A program made the position numbers and the translations under genes. From contig NC_060885.1 of the NCBI RefSeq assembly GCF_014805685.1, forward strand, positions 20,285,132-20,349,131: a stretch of DNA of 64,000 nucleotides, given 5' to 3'. Positions 1-11,551 of the stretch are shown here, one piece after another. This DNA comes from Silurus meridionalis (Eukaryota; Chordata; Actinopteri; Siluriformes; Siluridae). Position 1 is the first letter of the stretch; each line of letters begins with the position of its first letter. The notes below the pieces were generated by a model. It did no database searches and had not been told where the DNA came from. It saw only the letters and a program-made list of their open reading frames with translations.

Positions 1-983
1 TGCCAATGAGTTAGTTCATGCTGGCACATCCCGCTGTCGTGAGCCAGTGTGTTTCGATGCAAACTGGGACAGCTCTTTTATAGAAGAAAACATATTAACT
101 CTTCAGCAAGACACCAAACGCGCCACACAAAGACCTCATGAATACAGGTGGCCTCAAACTGAACACAAGCCTGGTTTGTCCCACATACCAGAAGACGGCA
201 GCCCTGGAGAAAACCTGCAACATGCGAATGAGAAACTGAGTCAGCCCAGCCCAGGACATTCTGACCCCACTGATACCCTGGACATCAGTATCTTTGATTA
301 CAGTCAGATGAGTGAGAGGGGCTCTGATACTGAAACAGTACAAAAGTCTGCAGATGAAGACGATGACCAAACCAGCCACTGGGTTTGTCACTCACAGGAC
401 TATAACCAAATTCAGTCAGTGGCCGCTGATAAACTGCAGCCTGCAAATCCGAGTCGCTGTGATGGTACTGGAGCTTGTACAGGTGAAACAGCCGAGAATC
501 AAAGCAATACAGCAGACAGTGGGATCGACTCTCCAAGGTCAGTCATTTTTACTGGTCAGGAATTTTAAATGTATTAAATTAAACTAAAGTGGTTTTAAGA
601 CGTTTTATTAAGTTCACCATGTTTTTCATTGTGTCACATTTGCTATCTTACTGTCTACAAAATCACTGTGCTAATTCAGTGAATAGCAGTGGATACAAAC
701 AGAATATAGGCAATTGAAATAAATGTACATTTATAATAAAATATAATAAATTGCTATGAATGCAATGATATTCATATTCATATTTATTTATTAATTTAAT
801 TGCATTTGCCATTCTATTTCTATCTACAGAATACGCATGAGTCTTATGTCCCCTAACTCTGTGATACTGAAAGGGCTGAAACGGCATAGTTTCCTGGAGA
901 ACCTTGAAAAGCTCCACTCCAAAACCAACGGCATTCATCCTCAAAGTTCCTTGCTCCAGCTCACACCTGTCATGAATGTGTGA
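1..983 (+). CDS. 3' end of an unidentified protein-coding gene (two exons)
   Basis: Coding is open from the left edge (codons from base 2) to a donor after 537 (CCAAG then GTCAGT, phase 2). It resumes at an acceptor before 830 and stops with TGA at 981-983. About 230 residues are visible. They are hydrophilic and rich in Ser, Asp, Glu and Gln, with an acidic stretch ([11 protein letters not shown]) and a final 51-residue exon containing [19 protein letters not shown] and ending [11 protein letters not shown] see no catalytic motif, membrane segment or repeat, so this looks like a disordered C-terminal tail. I do not recognise the family. A polyadenylation signal AATAAA lies at 1261-1266. The splice sites, matching phases and poly(A) signal make this a real gene end; the identity is open. 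Confidence 0.72.
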
Positions 984-1260
984 ACAGCTGGGTGTGGATT
1001 CACACGCGGTGCTTTGAGCTCATTAATTTACTTCTGTATAAATGTGTGTATTTATAGTTATTACATGTAAATACTTTTGTTAATACAATATTGAATCGTA
1101 CGTGTGATATTGGGGTAACTGGACTACTGAGGTAGGGGTTTTCTTTTTCTTATTAGCTATTTCAGTACTAAGACACTCTGTTTATAAAGAGGGTGGTGTT
1201 AGTTCAATTAATCCTTTACACTTCAAAATCAAAATATGAAAACCTTTGTAAACTGAGAAA

Positions 1261-1266
1261 AATAAA
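1261..1266 (+). terminator. poly(A) signal of the left-edge gene
   Basis: AATAAA about 280 bases after the TGA at 981-983, in an A-rich context and followed by a T-rich stretch. Fits the end of the 3'UTR of the unidentified gene. Confidence 0.5.
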
Positions 1267-1299
1267 AATGTTTACTGAGCGATTTCCAGGCTTCTGTGT

Positions 1300-2040
1300 T
1301 TTATTCATTAATAAGAGGAACCTGAAACCCTCAGGTAAACATTAAACAGAGCTTTACAGTACACTGATTACTGACTACAGAGTGCCCAAAGATATTCAAC
1401 ATGAGTAGTTTTTACTGCATTTTAACACAGATACTGTCTGCAAAATGTAACATAAGAATACTCTTGAACAAGATAACATTTTAAGTGTAAGTATTCAAGT
1501 TACTTTAAGTAAACAACATGGTTTTTAAATGTGTGCCTAATGTGGCATTGACATTGGCATGAAAAAAGAACAGACCCTAATGCAGTGTTATGCAAATAAA
1601 ATTATGGCAGGAAATACACTGGAATGCTTTACTACTACACATGACACTAATCGGATGAAATGTTTGCAAGGGTATCAGCATTACAATTCTTTTTTTTTAT
1701 TTTCAATGTCTTTGTCTTGTAATTACCAAGCACACCTACTTACCCTGCAGCAACTGAGGAAACACGTGGAAGCTCATGGCGGCCTATATTGAATTTCATG
1801 GGAGTTTCTAGTCAGAGAACAGAAAACTTCTCTTTTGTCTTGTTCCTATTGCTCTTTCTGTCTGTTTACTAGAACATACTGATCCATAAACCTAATAACA
1901 CACAACTTGCATTATACAACTGCTGCAGTTGCAAGTTGAAAGCATCTTGTAACATTAATATCAACATTAGCTCGAACAGAACAAGAAGCTATCAAAGTTC
2001 ACTTATGCTATAGGAAACTATTTTTGGTAGAGCATGTGTG
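1300..2040. other. spacer without recognised features
   Basis: AT-rich non-coding sequence between the left-edge gene and the first retroelement remnant. No credible exon, RNA gene or repeat was recognised here. Confidence 0.5.
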
Positions 2041-2062
2041 TTTACCAAATAATATGAACCAC

Positions 2063-2063
<1 letters not shown>

Positions 2064-2093
<30 letters not shown>

Positions 2094-2225
2094 CTTTTTC
2101 GGCTGCTCCCATTAGGGGTCGCTACAGCGGATCATCCGTCTCCATACCCCTCTGTCCTCTACATCTGTCTCTTTCAACCCAACTACCTGCATGTCTTCCC
2201 TCACCACATCCATAAACCACCTCCT
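2064..2225 (-). mobile_element. RTE-like non-LTR retrotransposon 3' end with (GAA)n tail
   Basis: A (TTC)n tract at about 2064-2098 is followed by TTTTTCGGCTGCTCCCATTAG and then by sequence typical of the 3' end of a widespread fish RTE-type LINE. Read on the minus strand this is a retroelement 3' end with a (GAA)n tail. The same GCTCCCATTAGGGG junction occurs beside the huge TTC tract near 60240, which supports a shared family. Only the 3' end is present (5' truncated). The RTE assignment is from memory. Confidence 0.6.
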
Positions 2226-2229
2226 GAAT

Positions 2230-2830
2230 TCTGGAAGCGGTTCTAGATATTGATTTCTGTAAAGTTGTAAGCTCACTATACCCCCCTGCAATCTGTCAGT
2301 GGATCACTAGCTTCATGACAGGCAGGAAACGACAGGTGAGACTTGGACCTCTGGTATTTGGACAGTCAGCACTGGTGCTCCTCAGGGATGTGTCCTCTCC
2401 CCACTACTATTCTTCCTCTATACGAACGACTGCACATCAAGTGACCCGTCTTTTAAACTACTGAAATTTGCAGATGATACCACGCTCATATCAAGTCTGC
2501 ATATGAGCAGGAGGTGAAGCAGCTGGTGCTATGGTGCAGTCAGAACAACCTAGAGATAAACACACTCAAAACTGTGGAGATGATAGTGGACTTTAGGAAA
2601 CACCCCTCAACACTACTCTCCCTCACAGTATCCAACAGCCCTGTGCCATCTATGAAGAACTTCTGCAAACTACTATTTTTCAAGACCTGAAATGGGAGTC
2701 CAACATAAACTCTGTTCTCAAAAAGGCCCAGAAAAGGATGTAATTTCTATAACAATTGAGAAAGTATGGTCTGCCACAGGAGCTGTTGATACAGTTCTAC
2801 ACTGCAGTCATTGAATTTTTTGCATGCAAA
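2230..2830 (+). pseudogene. dead non-LTR (Rex1/L2-type) reverse transcriptase fragment
   Basis: Plus-strand reading, with frame changes, shows reverse-transcriptase landmarks: a GAPQGCVLSPLL-like block near 2370-2410, the catalytic KFADDTTLIS block at about 2465-2495, then a VKQLVLWCSQNNLEIN-like block at about 2515-2565 and an LKWESNINSVLKKAQKRM-like block at about 2690-2740. Stops and frameshifts interrupt every frame, so it is inactive. Rex1/Babar or L2-like LINEs in fish share this block order; which one is not settled. Confidence 0.75.
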
Positions 2831-2839
2831 AAACCACTG

Positions 2840-3670
2840 GTGCTCCCCGGCCCACTCTCCGGGGCTTGTACTATACAAGATCGAGAAAATGGTTAATGGA
2901 GAGGCAATGAAGGGCTAGAGCATGAAGTCTGTGCTGGAAAGTCCATGCACATTAATAAGACTCGTCTGTAGTCTGTCATGTCCAAAACTTAAATGTAGGG
3001 GGAAGATATTGGGGTTAGATATCGGGGTCAAGTGATACAAACAATTTGTGGAACATAAAATGGAAGCTTCCCACCTGTCCCATTGACTAATATGAAAGTG
3101 GGCGGGGTTAAACTTAAAGTACTGCAGCACTTTCGGTTGAACCTCCACCCGTATATACAGTCACTGCTACAGAAGTGTGGAATTATAGCGCCCCATAGCG
3201 GCTGTTTGTAACAAAAATGACTTCATGAGTCAGGCTGAAGTTTAGCGCTTCTTTAAATCACCTCACAGCAGCAAAACAAGCGCGGTCAGCTTTTTAATGT
3301 TTTGCACGGCTTTAAAGACATTACAGAAAACCTGAGCACTTGCACAGACACTGATAATAAATAATACAAATGCACTCCGAGCTCAGTCGCGCTGTCAATA
3401 GCAAGATGGTTTTAAAGAGGATTTCTGATGTGGCTGCTTTTTAATTTCCCAATATTTTTTTCAGTTATGCCCTAAACCAGGGATCCTCAAACACCGGGCC
3501 GCGGATCATTCGCTACTGAGCCGCACAGAGAGAATAAAACATTTCTATTCTATTTCCATTTTATTGACCTTCGCGCTGCACAAAAATAAATTTGCACTGA
3601 TTTTCCATTATGGCGAGTTGAGTCACGTTTTCATTCTAGATGTAATAATAAAATAAATTCGATTCAATAC
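2840..3670. other. spacer with short repeat scraps
   Basis: Non-coding. Around 3478-3545 there is a fragment with GGATCCTCAAACACCGGGCC and GAGCCGCACAGAG, which resembles the end of a fish hAT-type element. The rest shows nothing recognisable. Confidence 0.35.
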
Positions 3671-3674
3671 CAGT

Positions 3675-3910
3675 TTATTTCTATAGCGCTTTGACGATAG
3701 ACATTGTCTCAATGCAGCTTTTTAGAATGTAAGTATTATTGAACAAATCTTGAATTATTTGCACTGTGTATTTATTCCTGCAAGCCTGGGGCGACTGGCA
3801 AGGAGAAAAAATCCTTAGATGGTATGAAGAAGAAACCTTGAGGGTAACCAGACTTGAATGAGAACCCGTCCTTATATGGGTGACACAAAGAGTGTGATTA
3901 TAAATCATTT
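3675..3910 (+). repeat. dispersed teleost repeat copy
   Basis: Starts with TTTCTATAGCGCTTTGACGA, continues through GACATTGTCTCAATGCAGC and contains GAAACCTTGAGGGTAACCAG. A second piece of the same family (AAAAACCTTGAGAGGAACCA) lies at about 44505-44585 in a loxl3 intron. Two copies in one window with the same internal blocks support a dispersed repeat; the class is not determined. Confidence 0.5.
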
Positions 3911-4060
3911 AAAAAAACACAATACAAACAGCAAAGTGTGAGAAATATCATGAAAACCGGAGTGTGTGATTATGAGTAATGTCCTTTCTATACAGTCTAA
4001 TACAGTCAGGTAGAGATTTATATAATATGCACGTATATTATATTATAATTATATTATACA

Positions 4061-4061
<1 letters not shown>

Positions 4062-4128
<67 letters not shown>
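4062..4128. repeat. (TA)n microsatellite
   Basis: Uninterrupted TA dinucleotide run of about 66 bases, between the left spacer and the CpG-rich region upstream of the zinc-finger gene. Confidence 0.95.
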
Positions 4129-4130
<2 letters not shown>

Positions 4131-4159
4131 ATTATATATCTATCATATTATCATATCAG

Positions 4160-4280
4160 TAACACCGGTCCGCTAGGTGGCAGCAGAGCGCTGGCGTGTT
4201 GCGGCTCGCGTCTTTTTGCTCATGCGCTTAAACGCACTTGGCGCCAGAAAGTGTGAGGAGTCGGAGCGTCTGCGTACGGA

Positions 4281-4319
<39 letters not shown>

Positions 4320-5293
4320 CGCAAACAAGCTCAGAATCATCAGGCCGTCTCTTCCCAGAAGCCTTCAGACATCAACTCCTTCCGTCTCTCACGTCGAGTA
4401 GAACACTAACAGGTTGGAAAGTATATATATTTTTTTCTTTACAATTTGTATCAATAATAACAATATCATTGTTCGTTTTCACGTCTGTCCGGTGCTTTTT
4501 TCCCCAGATTAAACTTTACTGAGCCCTAGCCAGCTAAACGGCTAATTAGCGTGCTATAATACCAGTGTTCGATGTGTGTAAGTGTAAATCCGGATTCGCA
4601 TGAATACATCTCGCCGTTTTTCTGCTTCTTGAGCGTGTTGTAAAGAGTCCCGGTGACTCTGCGCGGTGTGAGCGCTCGAGACGTCACAGAGGTTTAATGG
4701 CGGTAGTTTGTAGTGCGCTTTAGACGGAGCGGTGAAGGTCTGGGGCTTTAGCACGACGGTAGGCCATGTTGTTTCACGGGAGAGCTGTGAATGTTTCCCA
4801 TCGTTAGCATTTTTCTCACTGCTCCGAGAGCATATACAAAGCGTGCCCGGTTCTTAGCCCTGTTAGCTCCGTGCTACAGTAGCGGATTTGGACGGTTTCC
4901 TCGGATTTATCCCCACAGAGACACCGCGCTGGAGGTTATGTAAGACGCGGGCCTTTCCCGGGCTTTTTGCGTGGCGGTTCTGCAGCGTTTAGCCATTTTT
5001 TTCCTTTTAACAGAAATCAGTTTTGTTTTTCAGTTCAGCGGATTATAAACTATTTACTGGCTTCGTATTGTATATTAATGTTGCGTCAAACGCGGTACAT
5101 TCTCCACTTTACGATGAATATATATTATTGTTAATATTTCCCTCTCAATGGCTGCGCTGTAGCTCGAGTTGGCGGTGAGGGCGGAAGCTAGTAGCGGCAG
5201 CCATTTTAGAGCTAGTTAGCAGTTCCAGTGTGAGCTGCACAAGATGCCCACCGGGAAAGGCGGTGGAAATCTCTGAAGAGGCCGAGTCACAAC
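4160..5293 (+). promoter_or_regulatory. CpG-rich promoter and 5'UTR exon of the zinc-finger gene
   Basis: This stretch is much richer in G, C and CpG than its flanks, as expected for a housekeeping-type vertebrate promoter. A YY1-like GCCATTTTAG lies at about 5200. A strong donor, GTCACAAC then GTGAGT, ends a probable non-coding exon at 5293 and pairs with the acceptor CTTTCCAACAG before 6079. The transcription start is not defined by the sequence. The exact exon start is unknown. Confidence 0.5.
4283..4316. repeat. (GT)n microsatellite
   Basis: GT dinucleotide run of about 34 bases inside the GC-richer region upstream of the zinc-finger gene. Confidence 0.95.
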
Positions 5294-5394
5294 GTGAGTT
5301 TTCCGAGGCCAACATTATAGCACGGCTCTGAGAAACACGATAAAGCACGACACTGAGTTTAAACGATCTAGTTAATATACACTACTTGTTTATG

Positions 5395-5490
5395 TCCTAG
5401 CCAGAATAGCTAGTTAGCCAGCTAGTTAGCTGATATTGCGTGCTTCTGGAAGCTAACTAGCCAAGCTATTTAGCCAGCTAACCTAGCCCA
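5395..5490. repeat. cluster of GCTAGTTAGC-type inverted repeats
   Basis: Within about 95 bases of the zinc-finger gene's first intron, variants of AGCTAGTTAGC and its complement GCTAACTAGC occur repeatedly, forming overlapping imperfect palindromes (for example around 5408-5428 and 5450-5487). Confidence 0.6.
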
Positions 5491-6212
5491 CAATATTATT
5501 CCCATATTTATTACTGTCTATACACTTCACTGCTCACAGGTTTTGTTGTTGTAGATTTCCCCAAAAATGTTTAATACCACATCAACTCTAACTTTAATAA
5601 TAATTATAAATGGCTCTGTGTTGAAATAAAATCAGGTGAACTTTGCTTTAACATATACGTAGCCAGCTAAGTTAGCTCCAAAATGACTGTATCGGCTAAC
5701 ACTAGCGAGTTTTTAGCAAAACAGAGATTTGCTAACTAGCCCAATGGTCATAGCAGACTTGTTTATGCTTGTGTAAATGTTATCCCCTCTTTATAACCAG
5801 ACTCATTCTGTGTTTAATATCAGTCTGTCTGAGAGTAATGTGTTTAGTCTATAATGTGGTCTTTGTGTGTTCAGTAGCACTTCAACATTTCAGGTGTTAG
5901 CCTGGTGCAGGTATAATAATCTTCTGCATTACAAACTCAACCAGATGTGGTATTAAATTGAACAATGTTGTAGCAGGGTTATTTTGGATAAATGTACTAG
6001 ACCTTAACTTTTTTTTCCTGAGCTTTTGTGTTCATTATGTGCATTTGTAAGGTTGTCTTTTATTGTCTTTCCAACAGGCCAGAGACCTCCTGGCTCGTGC
6101 TGACCGAGAAGGTCCCAAGCATTTTTTCTGATTGAGAAAGCGGTGCTCCTAGAGCAGCGCTTTGTTTCACTTAAACGGGAAGACGGAAGTCGTCAGGCTG
6201 GAGTGTGTCCTG

Positions 6213-7793
6213 ATGGCCGAGTCAGAGACTGAGTGCGACACACCAGGCCTCGATACGTTGGGGTCTGAGTGTGTCATAACTCACACGCAAGTCGGTGACT
6301 TGCATTATGGAGCGGAGACCGAGATTATGACTCAAGAGGACAAAAGGCTTGACCTAGAAGCCATTCACGGCGATCTTGGTGCCGTGGCTTGTGTTGATGC
6401 TGTAACGGAAACAGACCATGATTACACCAAGGCTGAGATACATCATGACCCACAGTACTTTGGAAGTGCAGACATGAAAGGAAGCGAGGCTCTGCTTGGT
6501 GAAGTGCTGCTGAAGGCAGAGATGGGTGGAGCTGGTCCAGACCATGTGGTGAAGGATGAGTCGGACCATGGAGGAGAGCTGACAGTGGAGTCAGAGAACG
6601 GTGTAATCATTCATGAGGCTCATGGTCTTCAGTGCAACGAGTGCGGGGAGATATTCGGAAGCATGACCGATCTCCATCAACACTTTGAAATGCATAAAGC
6701 AACCCATCCTTACATTTGTATCCAGTGTGGTGAGAGCTTTGCTGTGGAAGCTAGTCTGAGAGGTCATATGAAGATACACATGAAGGAGAAGGGCTACGCC
6801 ACCACTGGCGTGGAGATGGTTGGTAAAGGAGTCATCGACGCGTTCAATCTTAAGCCACATCAGATGTTGCACTCCCCCGAAAAGCCACACAGATGCTCAG
6901 AATGTGGGAAAAGCTTTGCTGCAGCTATCACGCTAAGAGAGCATATGAAAATGCATTCTGATGACAAACCTTACAAATGTACTCAGTGCAGGAAGAGTTT
7001 TGTCCGCAGACGCCATCTTAAGAAACACCAGGAGCTGCATGCTCGTGAGAAGCCATTCACCTGCCCACAGTGTGGGAAAGGCTTTGCTACGGCTTCCAAT
7101 TTGAAACAGCATCAGAAGACCCATGCAGGTGACAAACCACATCGATGCTCCCAGTGTGGCAAGTGTTTTGCTGCAGCAGCCACCCTGAGAGAACACCAGC
7201 GAATCCACTCTGGTGAGAAACCCTATAAGTGTAACCAGTGCCGGAAGAGTTTTGTAAGAAAACGCCACTTGAAGAAACACCAACTGGTGCACCAGGGTGG
7301 CAAGCCCTACCGATGCACTCAGTGCGACAAAGGTTTCAATCACTCCTCGTCCCTGTCACGACACCACAAAGTCCATTTGGAGGCCAAAATGTACGCCCAG
7401 CCCGATAAAGAGTTCCCCTTTGAGACCCCCATGAAGAGGGGAATGCATACAGGTGAAAAGCCATACAGCTGTAACCACTGTGAGAAGAGCTTCAATCACT
7501 CTTCATCGTTGTCTAGGCACCAGAGGACTCATTCTGATGGGAAATCCTACACTTGTGCCCACTGTGGCAAGAGGTTCAATCATTCCTCTTCTCTTGCAAG
7601 ACACCAACGTGTCCATTTGGATGAGAAGACCTCTTATAGTGCTATTCCCACAGGAAAAGGATTCCCTCCTACTACCATCTTAAAACAGAGGATTCTGCAG
7701 AGTGAGAAACCATACCGTTGTTCTCAGTGTGGAAAAGGATTCAATCACTCCTCTTCTCTTTCAAGGCACCACAGAATTCACATTGATCAGTAA
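6213..7793 (+). CDS. C2H2 zinc-finger protein, 526 aa, single coding exon
   Basis: Probable nuclear DNA-binding transcription factor. The ATG at 6213 is the first in frame after a stop at 6150-6152, and it lies just downstream of an acceptor near 6078. The first 140 residues are acidic with no KRAB, SCAN or BTB domain seen. Then follow eleven canonical C-x2-C-x12-H-x3-H fingers to the C-terminus, most joined by TGEKP-like linkers. Three extra spacer units of finger length have lost their zinc ligands (about residues 190-215, 390-410, 475-495). Fingers 3-4 and 6-7 are near-duplicates (RCSxCGKxFAAA, KSFVR-RHLKKH), and fingers 8-11 share the helix NHSSSL. This points to internal finger duplication. 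No orthologue could be named with confidence; fish have many such genes. Confidence 0.88.
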   Translation: MAESETECDTPGLDTLGSECVITHTQVGDLHYGAETEIMTQEDKRLDLEAIHGDLGAVACVDAVTETDHDYTKAEIHHDPQYFGSADMKGSEALLGEVLLKAEMGGAGPDHVVKDESDHGGELTVESENGVIIHEAHGLQCNECGEIFGSMTDLHQHFEMHKATHPYICIQCGESFAVEASLRGHMKIHMKEKGYATTGVEMVGKGVIDAFNLKPHQMLHSPEKPHRCSECGKSFAAAITLREHMKMHSDDKPYKCTQCRKSFVRRRHLKKHQELHAREKPFTCPQCGKGFATASNLKQHQKTHAGDKPHRCSQCGKCFAAAATLREHQRIHSGEKPYKCNQCRKSFVRKRHLKKHQLVHQGGKPYRCTQCDKGFNHSSSLSRHHKVHLEAKMYAQPDKEFPFETPMKRGMHTGEKPYSCNHCEKSFNHSSSLSRHQRTHSDGKSYTCAHCGKRFNHSSSLARHQRVHLDEKTSYSAIPTGKGFPPTTILKQRILQSEKPYRCSQCGKGFNHSSSLSRHHRIHIDQ

Positions 7794-9523
7794 GCTCACC
7801 ACCAAAAGTGGCTGTTATTTTGCAGTTCGTCCCAACTTGTTTTCAGGCCAACCCCAAATCTAACCTCATAATTAGAATAAATGGAAGAAATACAATTTTG
7901 CGACAGATCTTGAGGCTATAATTAAAGAGAAACTTCTGGTTGTGTCCTTTAACCTGACATAAAGAGCGATGATTTTCAAATACTGGTTTGATTGACCTTG
8001 AGCTGACGCTGATCCTGTGCAACTTGCATATATCGCTTGCTGCTTTTAATTGGACATCTCTAATAATGTAGCAATTGAATGCTTGATGACCATTTATGCT
8101 CTTGCTCATACTCTTTAAAAAGTAATTATGCCAGATAGCTTCAAAGCCTGTTTTGAGATTTGGACATACAATTGGTGACCAGTTGTTTGGGATACTGGAG
8201 GAAACAACCACCCACACACCCCCAAAGTCTGTGTATCTTTACTTAGTGTCTTTTTCATGGCCTGTTCAGAAACTACCATTTGTAAATAGGTGTTAATTTT
8301 TATATACATGTGTATAGGCGCGTGTGCAGTTCTTTTACACATTGAGCATTTTTGTATGACTCAGTCTGTCTTAACCATCTTCATTTTGAGAATAAGATGG
8401 TGCTTGAACGTTTTACTGGCTCCAGGTAAGCTGTTGGCACTGCAAGTCTGCATAAAATTTGTTCCAAAGTTACTCAAGTCACCATTGTTTTCAGCAGCAA
8501 TTAAAATCGGCTGAGCAGGGGTCAAACGAACTGAACAAAGACAGTTAAATAGTAGCATAACTTCAGTAATGAACTTTTCAGACTTTAAATTGAGCTGCAA
8601 AAACTTACCTGGGCTTGTTAAGAGCGACAAATGTAGTCTTTTCTTTCGAATTTTCCGATTTCCTGACTTCTGAATATCTAGTTTTGACGGATTATAAATA
8701 GTTGTATACATATTCAATGTAATTTGATCTAAATGTTCCCTCGAAAGCATTGCTTAACTGGTTTCCTTTGGTACTTAACAGCTTGATACTAATGGGTGAA
8801 CTGCATATTTGCGTTCAAACCTAATGTCATCGCCGTAGAACTAGTTCAGACATCCATATATATAATCTGTAGTTAACTTATATTCTGGATACATGCAGCA
8901 AATTTATCAAAATTTAGTCTAATAGTGTGTAATTATCAGTACAATAAAATAGCTTGCGCTCTTCATTCTTTCGAAATTCCGAGAAGATACACTTTCTACT
9001 TAAAGTACTGTGTATGGGGGAAGATCTTTTACATACTGATGTATTTTTTTAATATGGTTTGGGTAATCTGAAAGGGAAAAAGAGTAATACTGTTTTTATG
9101 GGAGTGAACATTATATTGAACCTTTTTTTTTCTTTTTGATTAACTGTGCTTCAACTCATAGCATAGGCTTTTTCATTGTATTAGATAGGTGCCTTATTGC
9201 ATGCTGTGTAGAAATGTATGTTGAGCTGTAATAGGAAAAAAAAAAAAAAAAGGTTTGGCTCGTCTCCCTATGTTTGCGTACTAACCAACATATTTTACTT
9301 TTGACTTTAGGTAATTTTGGTTTTGCTTTTCTGTATATGAATATATGTTTTTGCTGTTACTGCTGTCTTTTAATTTCTCTGTTCATCCGCTGGTCACATT
9401 GTAGAAAAACTAAAGGTTTAAAAAAAGTTACACCACCTTTGATCCATATTTTGATTGCCCTATTAAGTGGTCAGATCTTGTTCCATGTCTTTACCCCATC
9501 TTTGAGTGGTGCACACATGGATA

Positions 9524-9529
9524 AATAAA
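9524..9529 (+). terminator. poly(A) signal of the zinc-finger gene
   Basis: AATAAA about 1.7 kb after the zinc-finger stop, followed by a GT/T-rich downstream element (GTTTTGTTTTACG). An earlier AATAAA near 8943 is an alternative. The 7794-9530 interval therefore reads as a long AT-rich 3'UTR without other features. Confidence 0.45.
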
Positions 9530-9539
9530 GGTTCTTGAC

Positions 9540-10550
9540 TACCTGTTTTGTTTTACGTTTGCTTTTCTTTTTTTTTTCTGAATTTATTTTTTTGGTCTCT
9601 TCTGTTTCCTGAAACATTTCAAGTGAGAAATTTAGTTATTTTGTATTTCTGTGAAGTTTTTTCTTCCTTCCATTGGCAATTTGCTCATTTAAATTTCATA
9701 ACAGGGCTGTGTAGAACTGGGGTGATGACATTTACTGTAATGATTGAATAAGGCAACTAAATCTAGTTCAGGGTTTTCTTTGCAGTAGTTGTAGTTTGCG
9801 TTCACTCGTGAGTTTAATTTATTAAATTTGGTTCAGTAAATACAGGATAATGTTAGTCCTTAGTTCAAAATTACTGTTAAGAAAAAAAGACCTTTTAAAA
9901 TGCGTTTGTTTAATGCATTGTACGGAGGTGAAAACTGTCGTTGGCTGATGCATTTTACCTTCACACTATCTAATCCACTCTGCTATGGATCACCTTCACT
10001 TTGCACAAATGAAAATGAATGTATTATGTAATGAATGTAGTGATTAATTGGGTGTAGATTTTGTTCTGTCTCCCCCCTCTTATGCTTTTCCTTTGACTAG
10101 ACATCGGTCATGGCTCTACAGTGACTCTACAGTGAAATTTTCTATGTACAGATTTTTTTGGGGTTATGCAATGCTTTTACAGTGGCTCCCATAGTCTTAG
10201 AACTACAGTCATGGCCCTCAGAAACCACTGTTTTTATCTCCTTTTTTGTCTCAATATATAATGTTATTTATTTATTTATTTTTTAATGCTTAGATAAGCA
10301 TGCCCCTAAGTGACAGTATGGTCAGTCAGATACCAGAAGATAGCTAAAATGTGTTAATTTTTCTTCTTAAATAAAATATTTTTTTTTGCATTAGTGAAGT
10401 TTGGACTTTCCAGGTAAACCATTCAGTCAAAACTTGTAACACTTATTCTTTTCTCAATTTAAATGACTACTGGGTCAGAACATGTTCATTATACCAGGCC
10501 TTGTGCTACGTGTCTGGTATGTAATAATTGGTGCTTATGAAAGTATTCCA
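9540..10550. other. AT-rich spacer
   Basis: Non-coding AT-rich DNA with homopolymer T runs. I see no gene or recognised repeat. Confidence 0.45.
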
Positions 10551-10559
10551 AGAAATGTA

Positions 10560-10835
10560 CAATGAGCCATGGGCACTCAAAGCTCACTGATGTGTGTGGT
10601 TTCCAAATTCCCCATCTCAATTCTACAGAGCATTTCTGTGATGTGATTGACAAAGAAGTTGGATTGATTGAGGTACCACCTCAGGATGAAAAGGTTCTGC
10701 TGCCTACATCCTGGTGGCTGATAGCAAAGCACAACTTTAGAGGCCTTGTGGAGTCCATACTTCAAGTAACTTGGACATACTTTTGGGTGGATGTTTATAT
10801 TGTAGTGGCTGATCAGTGTATGTTATCAAGCTTAT
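10560..10835 (+). repeat. remnant of a dispersed fish repeat ending GGCTGATCAGTGTA
   Basis: Contains CCCCATCTCAATTCTACAGA, GATTGATTGAGGTACCACC, CTTGTGGAGTCCATACTTC and the terminal GTGGCTGATCAGTGTATG. I recall this combination from many fish genomes as an interspersed element. It happens to hold a 102-codon open frame, but the frame has no known domain and the match is to the repeat, so I do not call a gene. Confidence 0.5.
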
Positions 10836-10999
10836 CAAAACTCTTGAAACTCCACCTACCACAAGTTTGAATGATCAAAACCTTGTGGGGTTTATTTTTC
10901 AGGAAAACACTAAAAAGAGGATGTTTCTAATTTAGAGCTGTGAAGGCTGCAAGAGGTTTTAACAGTGCTCTATATTTTGACACATGCATTTAATAAGAA

Positions 11000-11510
11000 C
11001 ATTTATTCCATTAAAAGCAGTACAAAAGCATCAGTTATTCACCTGATTTTTCCAGTGTGGTTTCCACATGTGGTTCTTTCCCAAACTTAAAGTTGGGGGG
11101 GTCACAAATGTATATGATGTCTTTGGATGGAATAGCGTATAATTTTCCCTTCACTTTAATTAGGAGGCCCAAATCTGTTCCAGCATGACAATACCCCTGT
11201 GCACAAAGCCAGTTCTATGAGGATATGGTTTCCATTTGTTGGAGTGAAAGATCTTGTGTGGCCTGCTATAGAGCTCTGACCACAATCCTATTAAACACCT
11301 AAGGATATGAAGTGAAGACCCTACATCAGAACCTGATTATAAAATCTAGTGACGCATCTTCCCAGAAGTGCAGAGATTATTATAACTGCATTTGAGGGAT
11401 TGAATGTGGAATGGGATATTGTAAAAGCACATATGAATCTTGCTACTCATATTTATGCAGCACACTAATAATGGTGCTTATGACACTTGTGGTGATATCC
11501 CACTAACATG
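11000..11510 (+). mobile_element. decayed Tc1-like transposon, C-terminal transposase region
   Basis: Plus-strand translation from about 11181 gives FQHDNTPVHKASSM, the block around the second catalytic Asp of Tc1/mariner DDE transposases, followed by KDLVWPAIEL and then stops. The tail (AAAATCTAGTGACGCATCTT, GGAATGGGATATTGTAAAAG) is the usual 3' end of this family. Same-family pieces lie at 16262, 37506, 45600 and 53731. Stops make it non-functional. Confidence 0.8.
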
Positions 11511-11551
11511 ATTTTAACCAATTAGGTCAGATGTTAGCTGAAACAATGCCA

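Noticed and set aside
10562..10870. 102-codon open frame (MSHGHSKLTDVCGFQ...)
   Set aside because: The DNA matches a dispersed fish repeat better than any protein family, and there are no splice sites or poly(A) signal of its own.
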